A stretch of DNA of 64,000 nt from assembly GCF_042656585.1 (NCBI RefSeq), contig NZ_JBHSPG010000004.1. The stretch is one strand, 5' to 3'. The DNA comes from Thalassorhabdus alkalitolerans (GTDB taxonomy: Bacteria; Bacillota; Bacilli; Bacillales; Marinococcaceae). Every line of letters starts with the position of its first letter. Positions within the stretch are counted from its first letter, which is position 1. A program made the translations under genes and the position numbers. The notes under the pieces are model-generated. The model saw nothing but the letters and a program-made list of their open reading frames with translations, ran no database searches and was not told where the DNA came from. Of this stretch, positions 1 through 7,059 are shown piece by piece.

Positions 1-2
1 CC

Positions 3-59
3 AGTAAAGAAGCAGGATATAAAATTGATTTTCTACAGAAACTGTATCAAACCTTTTGA
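3..59 (+). CDS. C-terminal end of an unidentified protein (partial)
   Basis: Frame 3 is open from the window edge and reads SKEAGYKIDFLQKLYQTF before a TGA at 57-59. The composition looks like a real protein C-terminus and the next gene on this strand has its own RBS. Only 18 residues are visible, so no family can be named. In many bacilli acpS, a LolA-like lipoprotein gene or alr lies before ndoAI, but nothing here shows which, if any, this is. From 60 to about 295 I see no gene. Confidence 0.35.
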   Translation, partial: SKEAGYKIDFLQKLYQTF

Positions 60-309
60 TCAATTGCAATGGGTTTTGATAAGAATTTTGTTGTATTTTC
101 TTGTTCTTACAGGTTGTTTGCCCTGGTAGGTTTGATTTTAAACGTATGATTTAAATAGTAAAGACTGGAAAGATGAGAGTGATACCTGTCCTGAAAGAGA
201 GGCGCAGGATAACCTGCCTTCCTAAAATTGTCTTTGATTCTATCCTTTCCCGGATTAACACGGATATAAAACGCAAAATATAAAAAAGAGAAGAAAGGAG
301 GTAAAAAAC

Positions 310-1014
310 GTGATAAAAAAACTGACAATACTACTATTGTTTGTTTTTCTAATATCAGGGTGTGTCATTGAACAAAGGCATGAGATCGGTGCAGATCGTG
401 GAAAAGACCAGGCTTATAATGATTTAGGTATAGAATCGGCAAGAAAGCATGAAGGTATTTTAAGCGATATGATGATACCAGATGATGCTCCCGGCAGAGA
501 AGGCGATGAAACCGGCGACATTATTCGGTATGGAAGAAGTGCTGAGCAAGACACCTGGCACGAAAAAAGAGACAGGAGGTTCGGGAGCGGGGATCGGCTA
601 TGGTCAAGGAGACCAATGACCATTAGACAAAGTCCTCAGGCTGGGGAAACACCCTATTTTAAAGAGGGAACTCCTGGTTCTTTAGGATACGAAGAACCTG
701 CTGTTGAAATGAAAATACGTCTCTTGCAGGCAGACGAAATTGATGAAGCCTATGTTGTGGAAAAAGAAGGTCATTTTTTTGTAGGAGTTCAATCACATGA
801 GGACGATAAAAGAAAAGTTCATTATTTAATGTACAGCTTTTTGTCAGATGTAGTGGATGAAAATCAGCTGCATATCTTCACAGATAGAAAATCAGTTAAC
901 AGAATCAGAGCAGCGGAGAAGGGTGAGGGAAGATTTGAAAGTCACACTCTCCACGATTTCCTGAAGGATATAGAGTATGAATTTCAGCGACCCGGCGAAA
1001 ACTGGCCTTATTAA
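310..1014 (+). CDS. Putative secreted lipoprotein, function unknown
   Basis: 234 residues, GTG start at 310 preceded by a strong AAAGGAGG (295-302). The N-terminus is a lipoprotein signal: KK, a hydrophobic run, then LISGC with the lipidated Cys at about residue 18. The mature part is very hydrophilic and charged (Glu/Asp/Arg rich) with no motif I recognise. The C-terminal third, roughly residues 135-230, looks like a small folded domain (VVEKEGHFFVGVQ, then YLMYSFLSDVV). It should be anchored on the outer face of the membrane. The stop lies inside a GGCCTTA/TAAGGCC hairpin followed by a T-rich run. It may be one of the YhcN/YlaJ-like sporulation lipoproteins common in bacilli, but the similarity is too weak to assert. 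Confidence 0.75.
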   Translation: MIKKLTILLLFVFLISGCVIEQRHEIGADRGKDQAYNDLGIESARKHEGILSDMMIPDDAPGREGDETGDIIRYGRSAEQDTWHEKRDRRFGSGDRLWSRRPMTIRQSPQAGETPYFKEGTPGSLGYEEPAVEMKIRLLQADEIDEAYVVEKEGHFFVGVQSHEDDKRKVHYLMYSFLSDVVDENQLHIFTDRKSVNRIRAAEKGEGRFESHTLHDFLKDIEYEFQRPGENWPY

Positions 1015-1043
1015 TTCTCGTAAGGCCAAGGTTGATTTTTTAT
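1008..1043 (+). terminator. Probable terminator of the 310-1014 lipoprotein gene
   Basis: GGCCTTA (1008-1014) and TAAGGCC (1021-1027) form a 7 bp stem followed after a few bases by GATTTTTTATTTTT. The right part also belongs to a repeat shared with 62981-63002. Confidence 0.45.
1022..1043 (+). repeat. Short interspersed repeat copy
   Basis: AAGGCCAAGGTTGATTTTTTAT matches the reverse complement of 62981-63002 at 21 of 22 positions, and its GTTGATTTTTTAT core recurs in the left end of the 8868-9168 element. Confidence 0.6.
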
Positions 1044-1214
1044 TTTTATTGTTGATAAACGGTCAGACACCTTTAATAAGGCCGATTAAATAATAAGCTT
1101 TTATGGAGTTTCTTTATTGTTCTTTAGTCTCTGTCGAATAGTAAATAAAAGGTCCACTTCTTTAGTGAATTCCTTTTGTCCCCGGGTTCTGTGAGATGGT
1201 TAGATTGCATATTT

Positions 1215-1283
1215 CAGAAGCCGGCAGGAGTGAACCCTTACGAATTGGTTCACACCTCGAATGCTTTATCCTGCTGTCTTCTG
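1215..1283. other. Imperfect long hairpin
   Basis: Three nested arms pair: CAGAAG (1215-1220) with CTTCTG (1278-1283), GCAGGA (1224-1229) with TCCTGC (1269-1274), and GTGAACC (1230-1236) with GGTTCAC (1247-1253). There is no T tract, so it is not a standard terminator. It could be a structured 3' UTR or a remnant of a palindromic repeat. Confidence 0.45.
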
Positions 1284-1411
1284 CTCACTTATCTTTCGTC
1301 ATTTACGCCAGTACTGGAAGGACAGAGTTACTCTGTTCTTTAATTTTTACATAAAAAAGGGAAGTGATTCCTAAGAGATGTTACCCCTGTAATTGTATAT
1401 ATACAACCTGG

Positions 1412-1972
1412 TTAAAATACTCCCTCTCTCCTTGTAACATCAGTCCAAACGATTTCCATCTGATTATGGGCTAAAAGGATGTTGTCAAAATGCACCTCCA
1501 CCATAGAACATTCGTGTTCATCGGAGTCTTCAAAGCAATCGGCAAGGGAATTTTTTAAGTGGGTTAATTCAGCCATTTTACTTGTATGAATCGCGTGAAG
1601 CTCTTCAAATTCATATGGAACGGGCAGAGCCAGGAGCTCCACTGCTTCCTTTTCCATTTGTTCAATAGGATGCAATATGTCAGTAAGATTCTCAATTTCG
1701 TTTCCATGAATGTTCATAGCAAGTGTTTCAAGATGATCATTTGAACGATCTATATAATTTTCATAAAGGTCAGCATAATCTTCTGTTCCTTTTGTATGCT
1801 GCAGCCGCTTTTGGTTTTGAACTTTATCATTTGGGGTAGTGTCTGTTACATTATTTTTTTCATAATGAGTCCTTTCTAAATCACTTTCCAAATCATCGAC
1901 GGCTCCCTCACCACAGGCACCGAGCAAGGCGACAAGACACAATAAGCCAAAGAGCAATTTGTATATTTTCAC
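1412..1972 (-). CDS. Putative lipoprotein, function unknown
   Basis: 186 residues, GTG start at 1972 with an AAGGAGG upstream. The signal peptide MKIYKLLFGLLCLVALLGAC ends in a lipobox (LLGAC, Cys at residue 20). The mature protein is rich in Glu, Asp, His and Asn and predicted largely helical (ENYIDRSNDHLETLAMNIHG and following), with two further Cys residues (CFEDSDEHEC) that could form a disulfide outside the cell. No family is recognised. It is monocistronic and divergent from ndoAI. Confidence 0.75.
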   Translation of the reverse strand: MKIYKLLFGLLCLVALLGACGEGAVDDLESDLERTHYEKNNVTDTTPNDKVQNQKRLQHTKGTEDYADLYENYIDRSNDHLETLAMNIHGNEIENLTDILHPIEQMEKEAVELLALPVPYEFEELHAIHTSKMAELTHLKNSLADCFEDSDEHECSMVEVHFDNILLAHNQMEIVWTDVTRREGVF

Positions 1973-2184
1973 GGTTTTTCCTCCTTATCCCTGATCCAGG
2001 ATGCTTTTTCTTATTTTGGAAAAGGAAGTCGATAATTATGCGGGAGGAATGAAAAGAAAAAAACCTGTTAATATTCTAGTTATTAGGCTAAAATGTAGGT
2101 AATAAAAAAAACCTCTTTTATTTTTAAGGCTTTTTCCCTTATAATGAAATATGGGAATAAAAGATGCATGGGGGGCCGTCTTCT

Positions 2185-2457
2185 ATGTCGTACTTGCAGC
2201 AAATTGCCGTAGAGCTTCCGGAAGATATATTTTCGGAAATTGAGCATTTGTCAAAAGAGGAAATAGATTCCTTTTTTCGAAAAGTAATCGAAAATCAAAT
2301 TGAAAAAAAGAAAAGCACCGACATTCGTTTTCAAATGAAACGAGGGTATCTCGAGATGGCCCAGATTAACTTGGGGATTGCTGAGGAATTTGCACAAGCA
2401 GATGAGGAAGCATTAACCATCGGAGAGCAGGCAGTTTTACAAGAAAAAGGGGTATAA
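2185..2457 (+). CDS. ndoAI: EndoAI antitoxin (MazE-like, ribbon-helix-helix)
   Basis: 90 residues from the ATG at 2185, chosen because GGGGGG at 2170-2175 is correctly spaced; an ATG at 2164 has no SD. In B. subtilis EndoAI is the RHH antitoxin that binds the MazF-type RNase EndoA and autoregulates the pair. The N-terminal strand-helix-helix (IAVELPEDIFSEIEHLSKEE) fits an RHH domain, and the C-terminal stretch KRGYLEMAQINLGIAEEFAQ closely matches the toxin-binding tail of B. subtilis EndoAI. The toxin gene follows after 61 bases. The usual upstream alr gene is not adjacent; a minus-strand lipoprotein gene lies there instead. Confidence 0.9.
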   Translation: MSYLQQIAVELPEDIFSEIEHLSKEEIDSFFRKVIENQIEKKKSTDIRFQMKRGYLEMAQINLGIAEEFAQADEEALTIGEQAVLQEKGV

Positions 2458-2518
2458 TGCCTGCTCGCCCTGCATACCCTTTTGAAAAGGGATCAGGTGA
2501 AGGAGGTGAACGGATGAG

Positions 2519-2902
2519 TTGAGTGATACGAATCACGGTCATCACCATTCAAAAAAAGTAAAACGAGGCGACGTCTTTTTTGCTGATCTTTCACCTGTTG
2601 TAGGGTCTGAACAAGGAGGCGTGAGGCCGGTACTAGTTATCCAAAATGATATTGGAAACCGGTTTAGCCCAACGGTCATCGTTGCTGCTATTACAGCGCA
2701 GATTAAGAAAGCAAAGCTCCCTACACATGTGGAGATTGATGCAAGCAAGCATGATTTTGACCGAGACAGTGTAATCTTGCTTGAACAAATTCGGACGATT
2801 GATAAGCAGCGTTTGACAGATAAGATCACCCATCTTGACGATGCGATGATGGAAGAAGTAAAGAAAGCGCTCGACATTAGTTTAGGACTAATGGATATTT
2901 AG
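2519..2902 (+). CDS. ndoA: EndoA toxin, MazF-family mRNA interferase
   Basis: 127 residues. From about residue 15 (KRGDVFFADLSPVVGSEQGG) it is nearly identical to B. subtilis EndoA, a UACAU-specific endoribonuclease of 116 residues. The start is odd: no ATG or GTG lies in frame before the conserved domain, so TTG at 2519 must be used. This adds a His-rich extension (NHGHHHSKK). The strong SD AGGAGGTGA (2501-2509) is better placed for an out-of-frame ATG at 2514, whose two-codon ORF ATGAGTTGA overlaps the TTG. Termination-reinitiation may therefore set toxin dosage. It forms an operon with ndoAI and ends at a strong terminator. The rsbRST-sigB genes that follow ndoA in B. subtilis are absent. 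Confidence 0.95.
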   Translation: MSDTNHGHHHSKKVKRGDVFFADLSPVVGSEQGGVRPVLVIQNDIGNRFSPTVIVAAITAQIKKAKLPTHVEIDASKHDFDRDSVILLEQIRTIDKQRLTDKITHLDDAMMEEVKKALDISLGLMDI

Positions 2903-2940
2903 GATTTACATAAATTAACGTCCCTACATATTTCGTTTGA

Positions 2941-2972
2941 AAAACACGCCTCGTTTTTAGGCGTGTTTTTTT
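2941..2972 (+). terminator. Terminator after ndoA
   Basis: AAAACACGCCT (2941-2951) pairs perfectly with AGGCGTGTTTT (2959-2969), followed by a T run. Confidence 0.9.
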
Positions 2973-3076
2973 GTTTTGTCCTTACAATAAATTTTCTTCT
3001 TTTCGTGTAGATACCTTCTAAAATGATAAAAATAAGGGTATAGCCAATGGAAGTTGTCTGTATTGGAGGGAGAAAA

Positions 3077-4051
3077 ATGGGAGAATTTGCGACACCGCAA
3101 GTCGTCGTGAGCAAGTGCCTTGAATTTGACGCGTGCAGATATAACGGAGAAATGATTCCAAACAAAACGATTCAGAGGCTTTCTTCTTTTGTGAACTTCA
3201 TTCCAGTTTGCCCGGAAGTAGAAATCGGCTTAGGAGTACCAAGAGATACGATCCGCCTTGTAGATAATAATGGAAGTAAGGAACTGATCCAGCCTTCTAT
3301 AAAGAAAAATATAACAGGTGAAATGCATAAATTTTCAGAACGATTTATAAAAAGCTTACAAGAAGTTGATGGATTTCTTTTAAAAAACAGATCCCCTACA
3401 TGCGGCATTTCTGATGCTAAGGTGTACACTGGAGCTGAGAAAGGGTCAGCGACTAAGGAACTGGGGAGCGGACTTTTTGCTGAAGTAGTTTTATCACACT
3501 TTTCTGGCTGTGCTGTAGAGGATGAAGGAAGACTTAGCAATTTTACGATAAGAGAACACTTTTATACGAAGATTTTTACTCTCGCTGCCTTTAAGGAAAA
3601 GAAACGCACGCAAAAAATACATGAGTTAGTAAATTTTCATGCTAGACAAAAATTTTTACTTATGGCTTATGACCAGAAAAGTGTGAAAGAGCTTGGAAAT
3701 ATAGCCGCTAATCATGAAAGGCTGCCTGCAGAGAGAGTGTTTGAAAAATATGAAGCTGCATTAAAACATGCGTTACAACAGGCTCCTTCTACCAAACGTT
3801 ATATTAATGTGTGTGAGCATGTATTTGGTTTTTTATCTTCAGGGCTACATGCTGGTGAGAAAGCTTTCTTTCTTGATATGCTAGAAAGGTACAGAGAAAA
3901 AAAGATACCTTTAACAAGCATTATCAGTATATTGAAATCCTGGGCCATTCGATTTGAGGAGGCATATTTACTGAGGCAAAGTTTTTTTCTGCCTTATCCA
4001 GAAGAGCTTGTCGAAATTAGCGACTCTGGAAAGGGACGAGCGTATACGTAA
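3077..4051 (+). CDS. DUF523 + DUF1722 protein (YbgA/TudS-type)
   Basis: 324 residues from the ATG at 3077, preceded by GGAGGG (3065-3070); an upstream in-frame ATG at 3047 lacks an SD. The N-terminal half has the DUF523 signature cysteines: SKCLEFDACRYNG, PVCPEVEIGLGVPR and RSPTCGISD. In the studied member TudS such cysteines hold a [4Fe-4S] cluster that removes sulfur from thiouracil. The C-terminal half (about residues 185-320) is DUF1722, as in E. coli YbgA. A desulfurase or tRNA/nucleobase thiolation salvage role is an inference from family. The nitroreductase gene follows after 14 bases and is probably cotranscribed. Confidence 0.85.
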   Translation: MGEFATPQVVVSKCLEFDACRYNGEMIPNKTIQRLSSFVNFIPVCPEVEIGLGVPRDTIRLVDNNGSKELIQPSIKKNITGEMHKFSERFIKSLQEVDGFLLKNRSPTCGISDAKVYTGAEKGSATKELGSGLFAEVVLSHFSGCAVEDEGRLSNFTIREHFYTKIFTLAAFKEKKRTQKIHELVNFHARQKFLLMAYDQKSVKELGNIAANHERLPAERVFEKYEAALKHALQQAPSTKRYINVCEHVFGFLSSGLHAGEKAFFLDMLERYREKKIPLTSIISILKSWAIRFEEAYLLRQSFFLPYPEELVEISDSGKGRAYT

Positions 4052-4065
4052 GGAGAGAGGAAACA

Positions 4066-4815
4066 ATGAATTCAACGATCGAAACCATTTTATCCCACCG
4101 TTCAGTAAGGGCATTTGAAAACAAACCACTTTCAAAAAAGACAGTTGATACGTTAATCCAATGCGCACAGCAGGCTTCAACGTCAAGCTACATACAAGCC
4201 TACAGTATTATTGGAGTGACGAATCCAGACAAGAAAAAAGCATTGGCTGAGCTTGCCGGGCCCCAGAGTTATGTTGAAGAGAATGGACATTTTTTTGTTT
4301 TCTGCGCTGACTTGAAAAGACATGAATACATTGGAAAAAGAGAAGAAACAAATGTGATTCCTTCTTTAGAAAGTACAGAAAAATTTATGGTCGCTTTGAT
4401 TGATGCCTCTTTAGCGGCCCAGAACATGGCAATTGCAGCGGAATCTTTGGGATACGGCATTTGTTACATTGGAGGCATTCGCAATAATTTAGAAAAAGCA
4501 AGTGAACTCCTTCAGACACCGGATCGGGTGTTGCCTTTATTTGGCCTGTGTGTAGGATTGCCGACAAAAGATACAGAGAAGAAACCTCGTCTGCCACTTC
4601 ATCATATCTATCATGAAAACACGTATAACAATAATGAAGAAGTGATAGAAGGAGAATTAAGAGAGTTTGATGAGATTGTATCAGCTTATTATGCAAAAAG
4701 GACAAATGGAAAGAGAAATCAAAGATGGTCGGATCAAATGGCCTCCATGCTGAAAGATCCAAAGCGATCGTATATGAAAGAATTTGTGAAGGGGAAAGGG
4801 TTTGATGTCAGATAG
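4066..4815 (+). CDS. nfrA: NADPH-dependent flavin/nitroreductase (NfrA)
   Basis: 249 residues, the same length as B. subtilis NfrA, with AAGGAGAGAGG before the ATG. The N-terminus IETILSHRSVRAFENKPLS carries the FMN-binding RSxRxF signature, and GYGICYIGGIRNN, PLFGLCVGLP and the Lys/Arg-rich C-terminal NADPH-binding region fit the NfsA/NfrA group. It should reduce FMN, nitro compounds and quinones in the cytoplasm using NADPH. The last 11 bases overlap the next gene, so the two are translationally coupled. The B. subtilis homologue is stress-induced; no operator is recognised here. Confidence 0.9.
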   Translation: MNSTIETILSHRSVRAFENKPLSKKTVDTLIQCAQQASTSSYIQAYSIIGVTNPDKKKALAELAGPQSYVEENGHFFVFCADLKRHEYIGKREETNVIPSLESTEKFMVALIDASLAAQNMAIAAESLGYGICYIGGIRNNLEKASELLQTPDRVLPLFGLCVGLPTKDTEKKPRLPLHHIYHENTYNNNEEVIEGELREFDEIVSAYYAKRTNGKRNQRWSDQMASMLKDPKRSYMKEFVKGKGFDVR

Positions 4816-5647
4816 ATGTCGATGGGTTATTTTTCCTTTTCTTATCATTAGTTTCCTGCTGTTTTCCTGCCAAAACCATGGTGAAGATCGTGAAGCAGAA
4901 ACGCTGCACAGTCACAAACAATTGATTGGGGAAGAAAAGAGAAGTTGGGACAAGCAAGAGGAGACTTCCCAAAAACCCAATGAATGGGGAGAACAAGTAA
5001 CAGGAGTTTATCATCGCATGGCGACTGATGAAAAAGTTATTGCTCTGACGTTTGATGCCTGCGGAGGACCGCAAGGGGATCAATATGATGAAGACCTGGT
5101 TGAATTTCTTATAGAAAACCGAATAAAGGCGTCATTGTTTATTAATAAAAGGTGGGCTGAACAAAATCCTGAAAAGACGAAAGAGCTGGCGGATAACCCT
5201 CTTTTTCGCATAGAAAATCATGGGACAGATCACGTTCCTCTTTCTGTTTCAGGACAAACAGCGTGGGGCATACAAGGCACACAAAGTGAAGAAGAAGTTC
5301 TTAATGAAGTAGGAGAGGCCCAGAAGGAATTAACACAGCTGACTGGTGAACCGCCTGTTTTCTTTCGTTCAGGAACCGCTTACTATGATGAAGTTGCCGT
5401 AGCAATCGTTGAAGAGGCAGGGTTAGAGGTGTTAGGGTTTGATGTGGCAGGCGATGCGGGGGCAACATATTCTGCAGAAGAGGTGAAAAAAGCTCTTCTT
5501 GACAGCAGGCCCGGATCTATTCCCTTGCTCCATATGAACCAGCCGGGGAGCGGGACAGCTGAAGGGGTAAAAAAAGCTGTACCTAAATTGTTAGAAGAAG
5601 GATATGAATTCGTCCATCCCCATGACTATCCTTTGCATAGACAGTAG
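4805..5647 (+). CDS. Polysaccharide deacetylase-family lipoprotein (NodB domain)
   Basis: 280 residues from the ATG at 4805, inside the end of nfrA, with SD-like AAGGGGAAAGGG just upstream; a TTG at 4802 is an alternative. The signal sequence ends in LLFSC, a probable lipobox. The NodB domain starts near residue 75. ALTFDACGGP replaces the classical TFDDG, keeping the catalytic-base Asp but not the second Asp. HGTDH supplies the HxxxH metal ligands, and FFRSGTAYYDE and PLLHMN match later motifs. The TFDACGG subtype is known in secreted bacillary proteins. It probably acts on cell wall or capsule sugars, but catalysis with the altered metal site is uncertain. Confidence 0.85.
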   Translation: MSDRCRWVIFPFLIISFLLFSCQNHGEDREAETLHSHKQLIGEEKRSWDKQEETSQKPNEWGEQVTGVYHRMATDEKVIALTFDACGGPQGDQYDEDLVEFLIENRIKASLFINKRWAEQNPEKTKELADNPLFRIENHGTDHVPLSVSGQTAWGIQGTQSEEEVLNEVGEAQKELTQLTGEPPVFFRSGTAYYDEVAVAIVEEAGLEVLGFDVAGDAGATYSAEEVKKALLDSRPGSIPLLHMNQPGSGTAEGVKKAVPKLLEEGYEFVHPHDYPLHRQ

Positions 5648-5658
5648 AAATCAACGTT

Positions 5659-5690
5659 ACTCTGGAGATGAAATCTTCAGAGTTTTTTTA
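5659..5690 (+). terminator. Terminator after the nfrA-deacetylase pair
   Basis: ACTCTGGAGAT pairs with ATCTTCAGAGT, followed by TTTTTTTA. Confidence 0.85.
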
Positions 5691-5711
5691 TATTTTAAAC
5701 AAACAGAAAAT

Positions 5712-5748
5712 ATGTAAAAATGTCAAAATAAAATGTGAAAATGTAAAG
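5712..5748 (+). promoter_or_regulatory. Two tandem pairs of ATGTNAAA repeats, possible operator
   Basis: ATGTAAAA (5712), ATGTCAAA (5720), ATGTGAAA (5733) and ATGTAAAG (5741) form two directly repeated dimers whose spacing between equivalent units is exactly 21 bp, two helical turns. A TATAAT hexamer lies at 5769-5774. The binding protein is unknown. Confidence 0.4.
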
Positions 5749-5819
5749 ATTTTCTTTTTTGTTTTTGATATAATTACAATATCAACAACCAACTAAGAAC
5801 AACTGTGAAGGAGGAGGGC

Positions 5820-5867
5820 ATGTCTCTCAGGGACGTGACACAGAAAATATGTGGAAAAAAAGCCTAA
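5820..5867 (+). CDS. 15-codon upstream ORF overlapping the esterase start
   Basis: The only strong SD before the esterase, AAGGAGGAGGG (5808-5818), serves the ATG at 5820, giving MSLRDVTQKICGKKA then TAA at 5865-5867. It overlaps the esterase ORF (5849) in another frame across an A7 run at about 5854-5860. It is either a leader peptide for coupled translation or the true N-terminus reached by slippage or an uncalled indel. Confidence 0.35.
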   Translation: MSLRDVTQKICGKKA

Positions 5868-7015
5868 AAATAATTATCCTTTCATCGTTTGCTGTAATAA
5901 TCGCTTTAATATTATCTGTGCAGCTCTGGTCGAGCACCGATCAAGGTAAGCTGCCATCAAAAACTGCGGTTATCCTTCACGCTGTAAATAATAACTTAAT
6001 TCCATTAGATATTGAAGCGCCTGCCTTTCTGGCTTCAACGGGTTCATCCAACCCTGAGGTAGTGATGTTAAGAGAAAATTATGAGACAGAAGTTTCCGAT
6101 GGACACTCTATCGATTTAAGGGTCTATCGTTATTCAAATGTAGAAGAAGCTCCAATCATTTTGTATTATCACGGAGGGGCTTTTCTTGAAGGCTACGGAA
6201 GTATTGACACTCATGACAATGTTATGAGAGGGCTGGCAGCCAGAACGGGTGCAATTGTTATAGGGGTTGGCTACCGGGTTGCTCCTGAGCATATTTTCCC
6301 TGCGGCCGTGGAAGACAGCTACGATGCATTACTCTGGGCTTATGACCACGCAGAAGAGCTTGGAGGAGATCCTTCAAAATTAGCCGTAATTGGAGACAGT
6401 GCAGGAGGGAACCTTGCTGCTGTAGTGACAATGATGGCACAGGACCGGGAAGGACCGGAGATTGCAGCTCAAATTCTTTATTATCCATTGACAACATTCC
6501 GGGATGTAGAGTTTGCCTCAAGAACTGCGTATGACAGCGGATATTATTTATTATCCAGGCAGGTTATGCTTAAAGCAAGAGATGCTTATACACCGGAAGA
6601 GGATATGTGGTATAACCCATATACTTCCCCGCTGGAAGCCAAGGACATAGATGGTCTTCCGCCAGCATTTATTGTTACTGCTGAGTTTGATCCACTTAGG
6701 GATGAAGGGGAATTATACGGTAAAAAGCTCCATGAAAATGGGATCCCAGTGGAAACGGTACGCTACCGAGGAGTAATGCACGGATTCGTTTCATTCTATG
6801 AAGTAATGAGGAGTGGTGAGATGGCTATGAACCATAGCGTTCGCTTCCTGGGAGAAGCTTTTGCAGGTGAGGTAAACGAGGTACCGGAAGAGTTTGAAAT
6901 TGCTGTTGAACAGCCTCCTCAAGGAATTGCAAGAATAAAGGAAGAGGCAGAGGCTTACGCGATTGCAGCTTTTTTGATCGGACGAACCACCTGGTCACAG
7001 TTTCATAATTGGTAG
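5849..7015 (+). CDS. Membrane-anchored alpha/beta-hydrolase, HSL-type esterase
   Basis: 388 residues with an N-terminal membrane segment (about residues 5-27) and then an alpha/beta hydrolase of the hormone-sensitive lipase group. YYHGGAF near residue 105 is the oxyanion HGG motif, GDSAGGN near residue 177 carries the nucleophilic Ser, EFDPLRDEG gives the Asp and GVMHGF the His. It should hydrolyse short acyl or acetyl esters on the outer membrane face. The start is uncertain because 5849 has no SD of its own; see the overlapping 15-codon ORF. The last 60 residues are an unusual extension beyond the hydrolase fold. It stands alone, with a terminator directly after. Confidence 0.85.
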   Translation: MWKKSLKIIILSSFAVIIALILSVQLWSSTDQGKLPSKTAVILHAVNNNLIPLDIEAPAFLASTGSSNPEVVMLRENYETEVSDGHSIDLRVYRYSNVEEAPIILYYHGGAFLEGYGSIDTHDNVMRGLAARTGAIVIGVGYRVAPEHIFPAAVEDSYDALLWAYDHAEELGGDPSKLAVIGDSAGGNLAAVVTMMAQDREGPEIAAQILYYPLTTFRDVEFASRTAYDSGYYLLSRQVMLKARDAYTPEEDMWYNPYTSPLEAKDIDGLPPAFIVTAEFDPLRDEGELYGKKLHENGIPVETVRYRGVMHGFVSFYEVMRSGEMAMNHSVRFLGEAFAGEVNEVPEEFEIAVEQPPQGIARIKEEAEAYAIAAFLIGRTTWSQFHNW

Positions 7016-7021
7016 TGAGAT

Positions 7022-7057
7022 AAGAGAGCTTCTTGAAAAAGAACGCTCTCTTTTTTT
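7022..7057 (+). terminator. Terminator after the esterase gene
   Basis: AAGAGAGC (7022-7029) pairs with GCTCTCTT (7045-7052), followed by T7. Confidence 0.85.
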
Positions 7058-7059
7058 GG

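Larger units (their letters stand above)
1015..1411. other. Intergenic region between convergent lipoprotein genes
   Basis: No credible gene is visible in about 400 bases. It contains a copy of an interspersed repeat (1022-1043) and a long imperfect inverted structure at 1215-1283. The 1412-1972 gene on the minus strand ends here; I see no clear rho-independent terminator for it. Confidence 0.5.

Noticed and set aside
107..328. 73-codon minus-strand ORF near the left edge
   Set aside because: It covers the SD and start of the lipoprotein gene and lacks its own SD.
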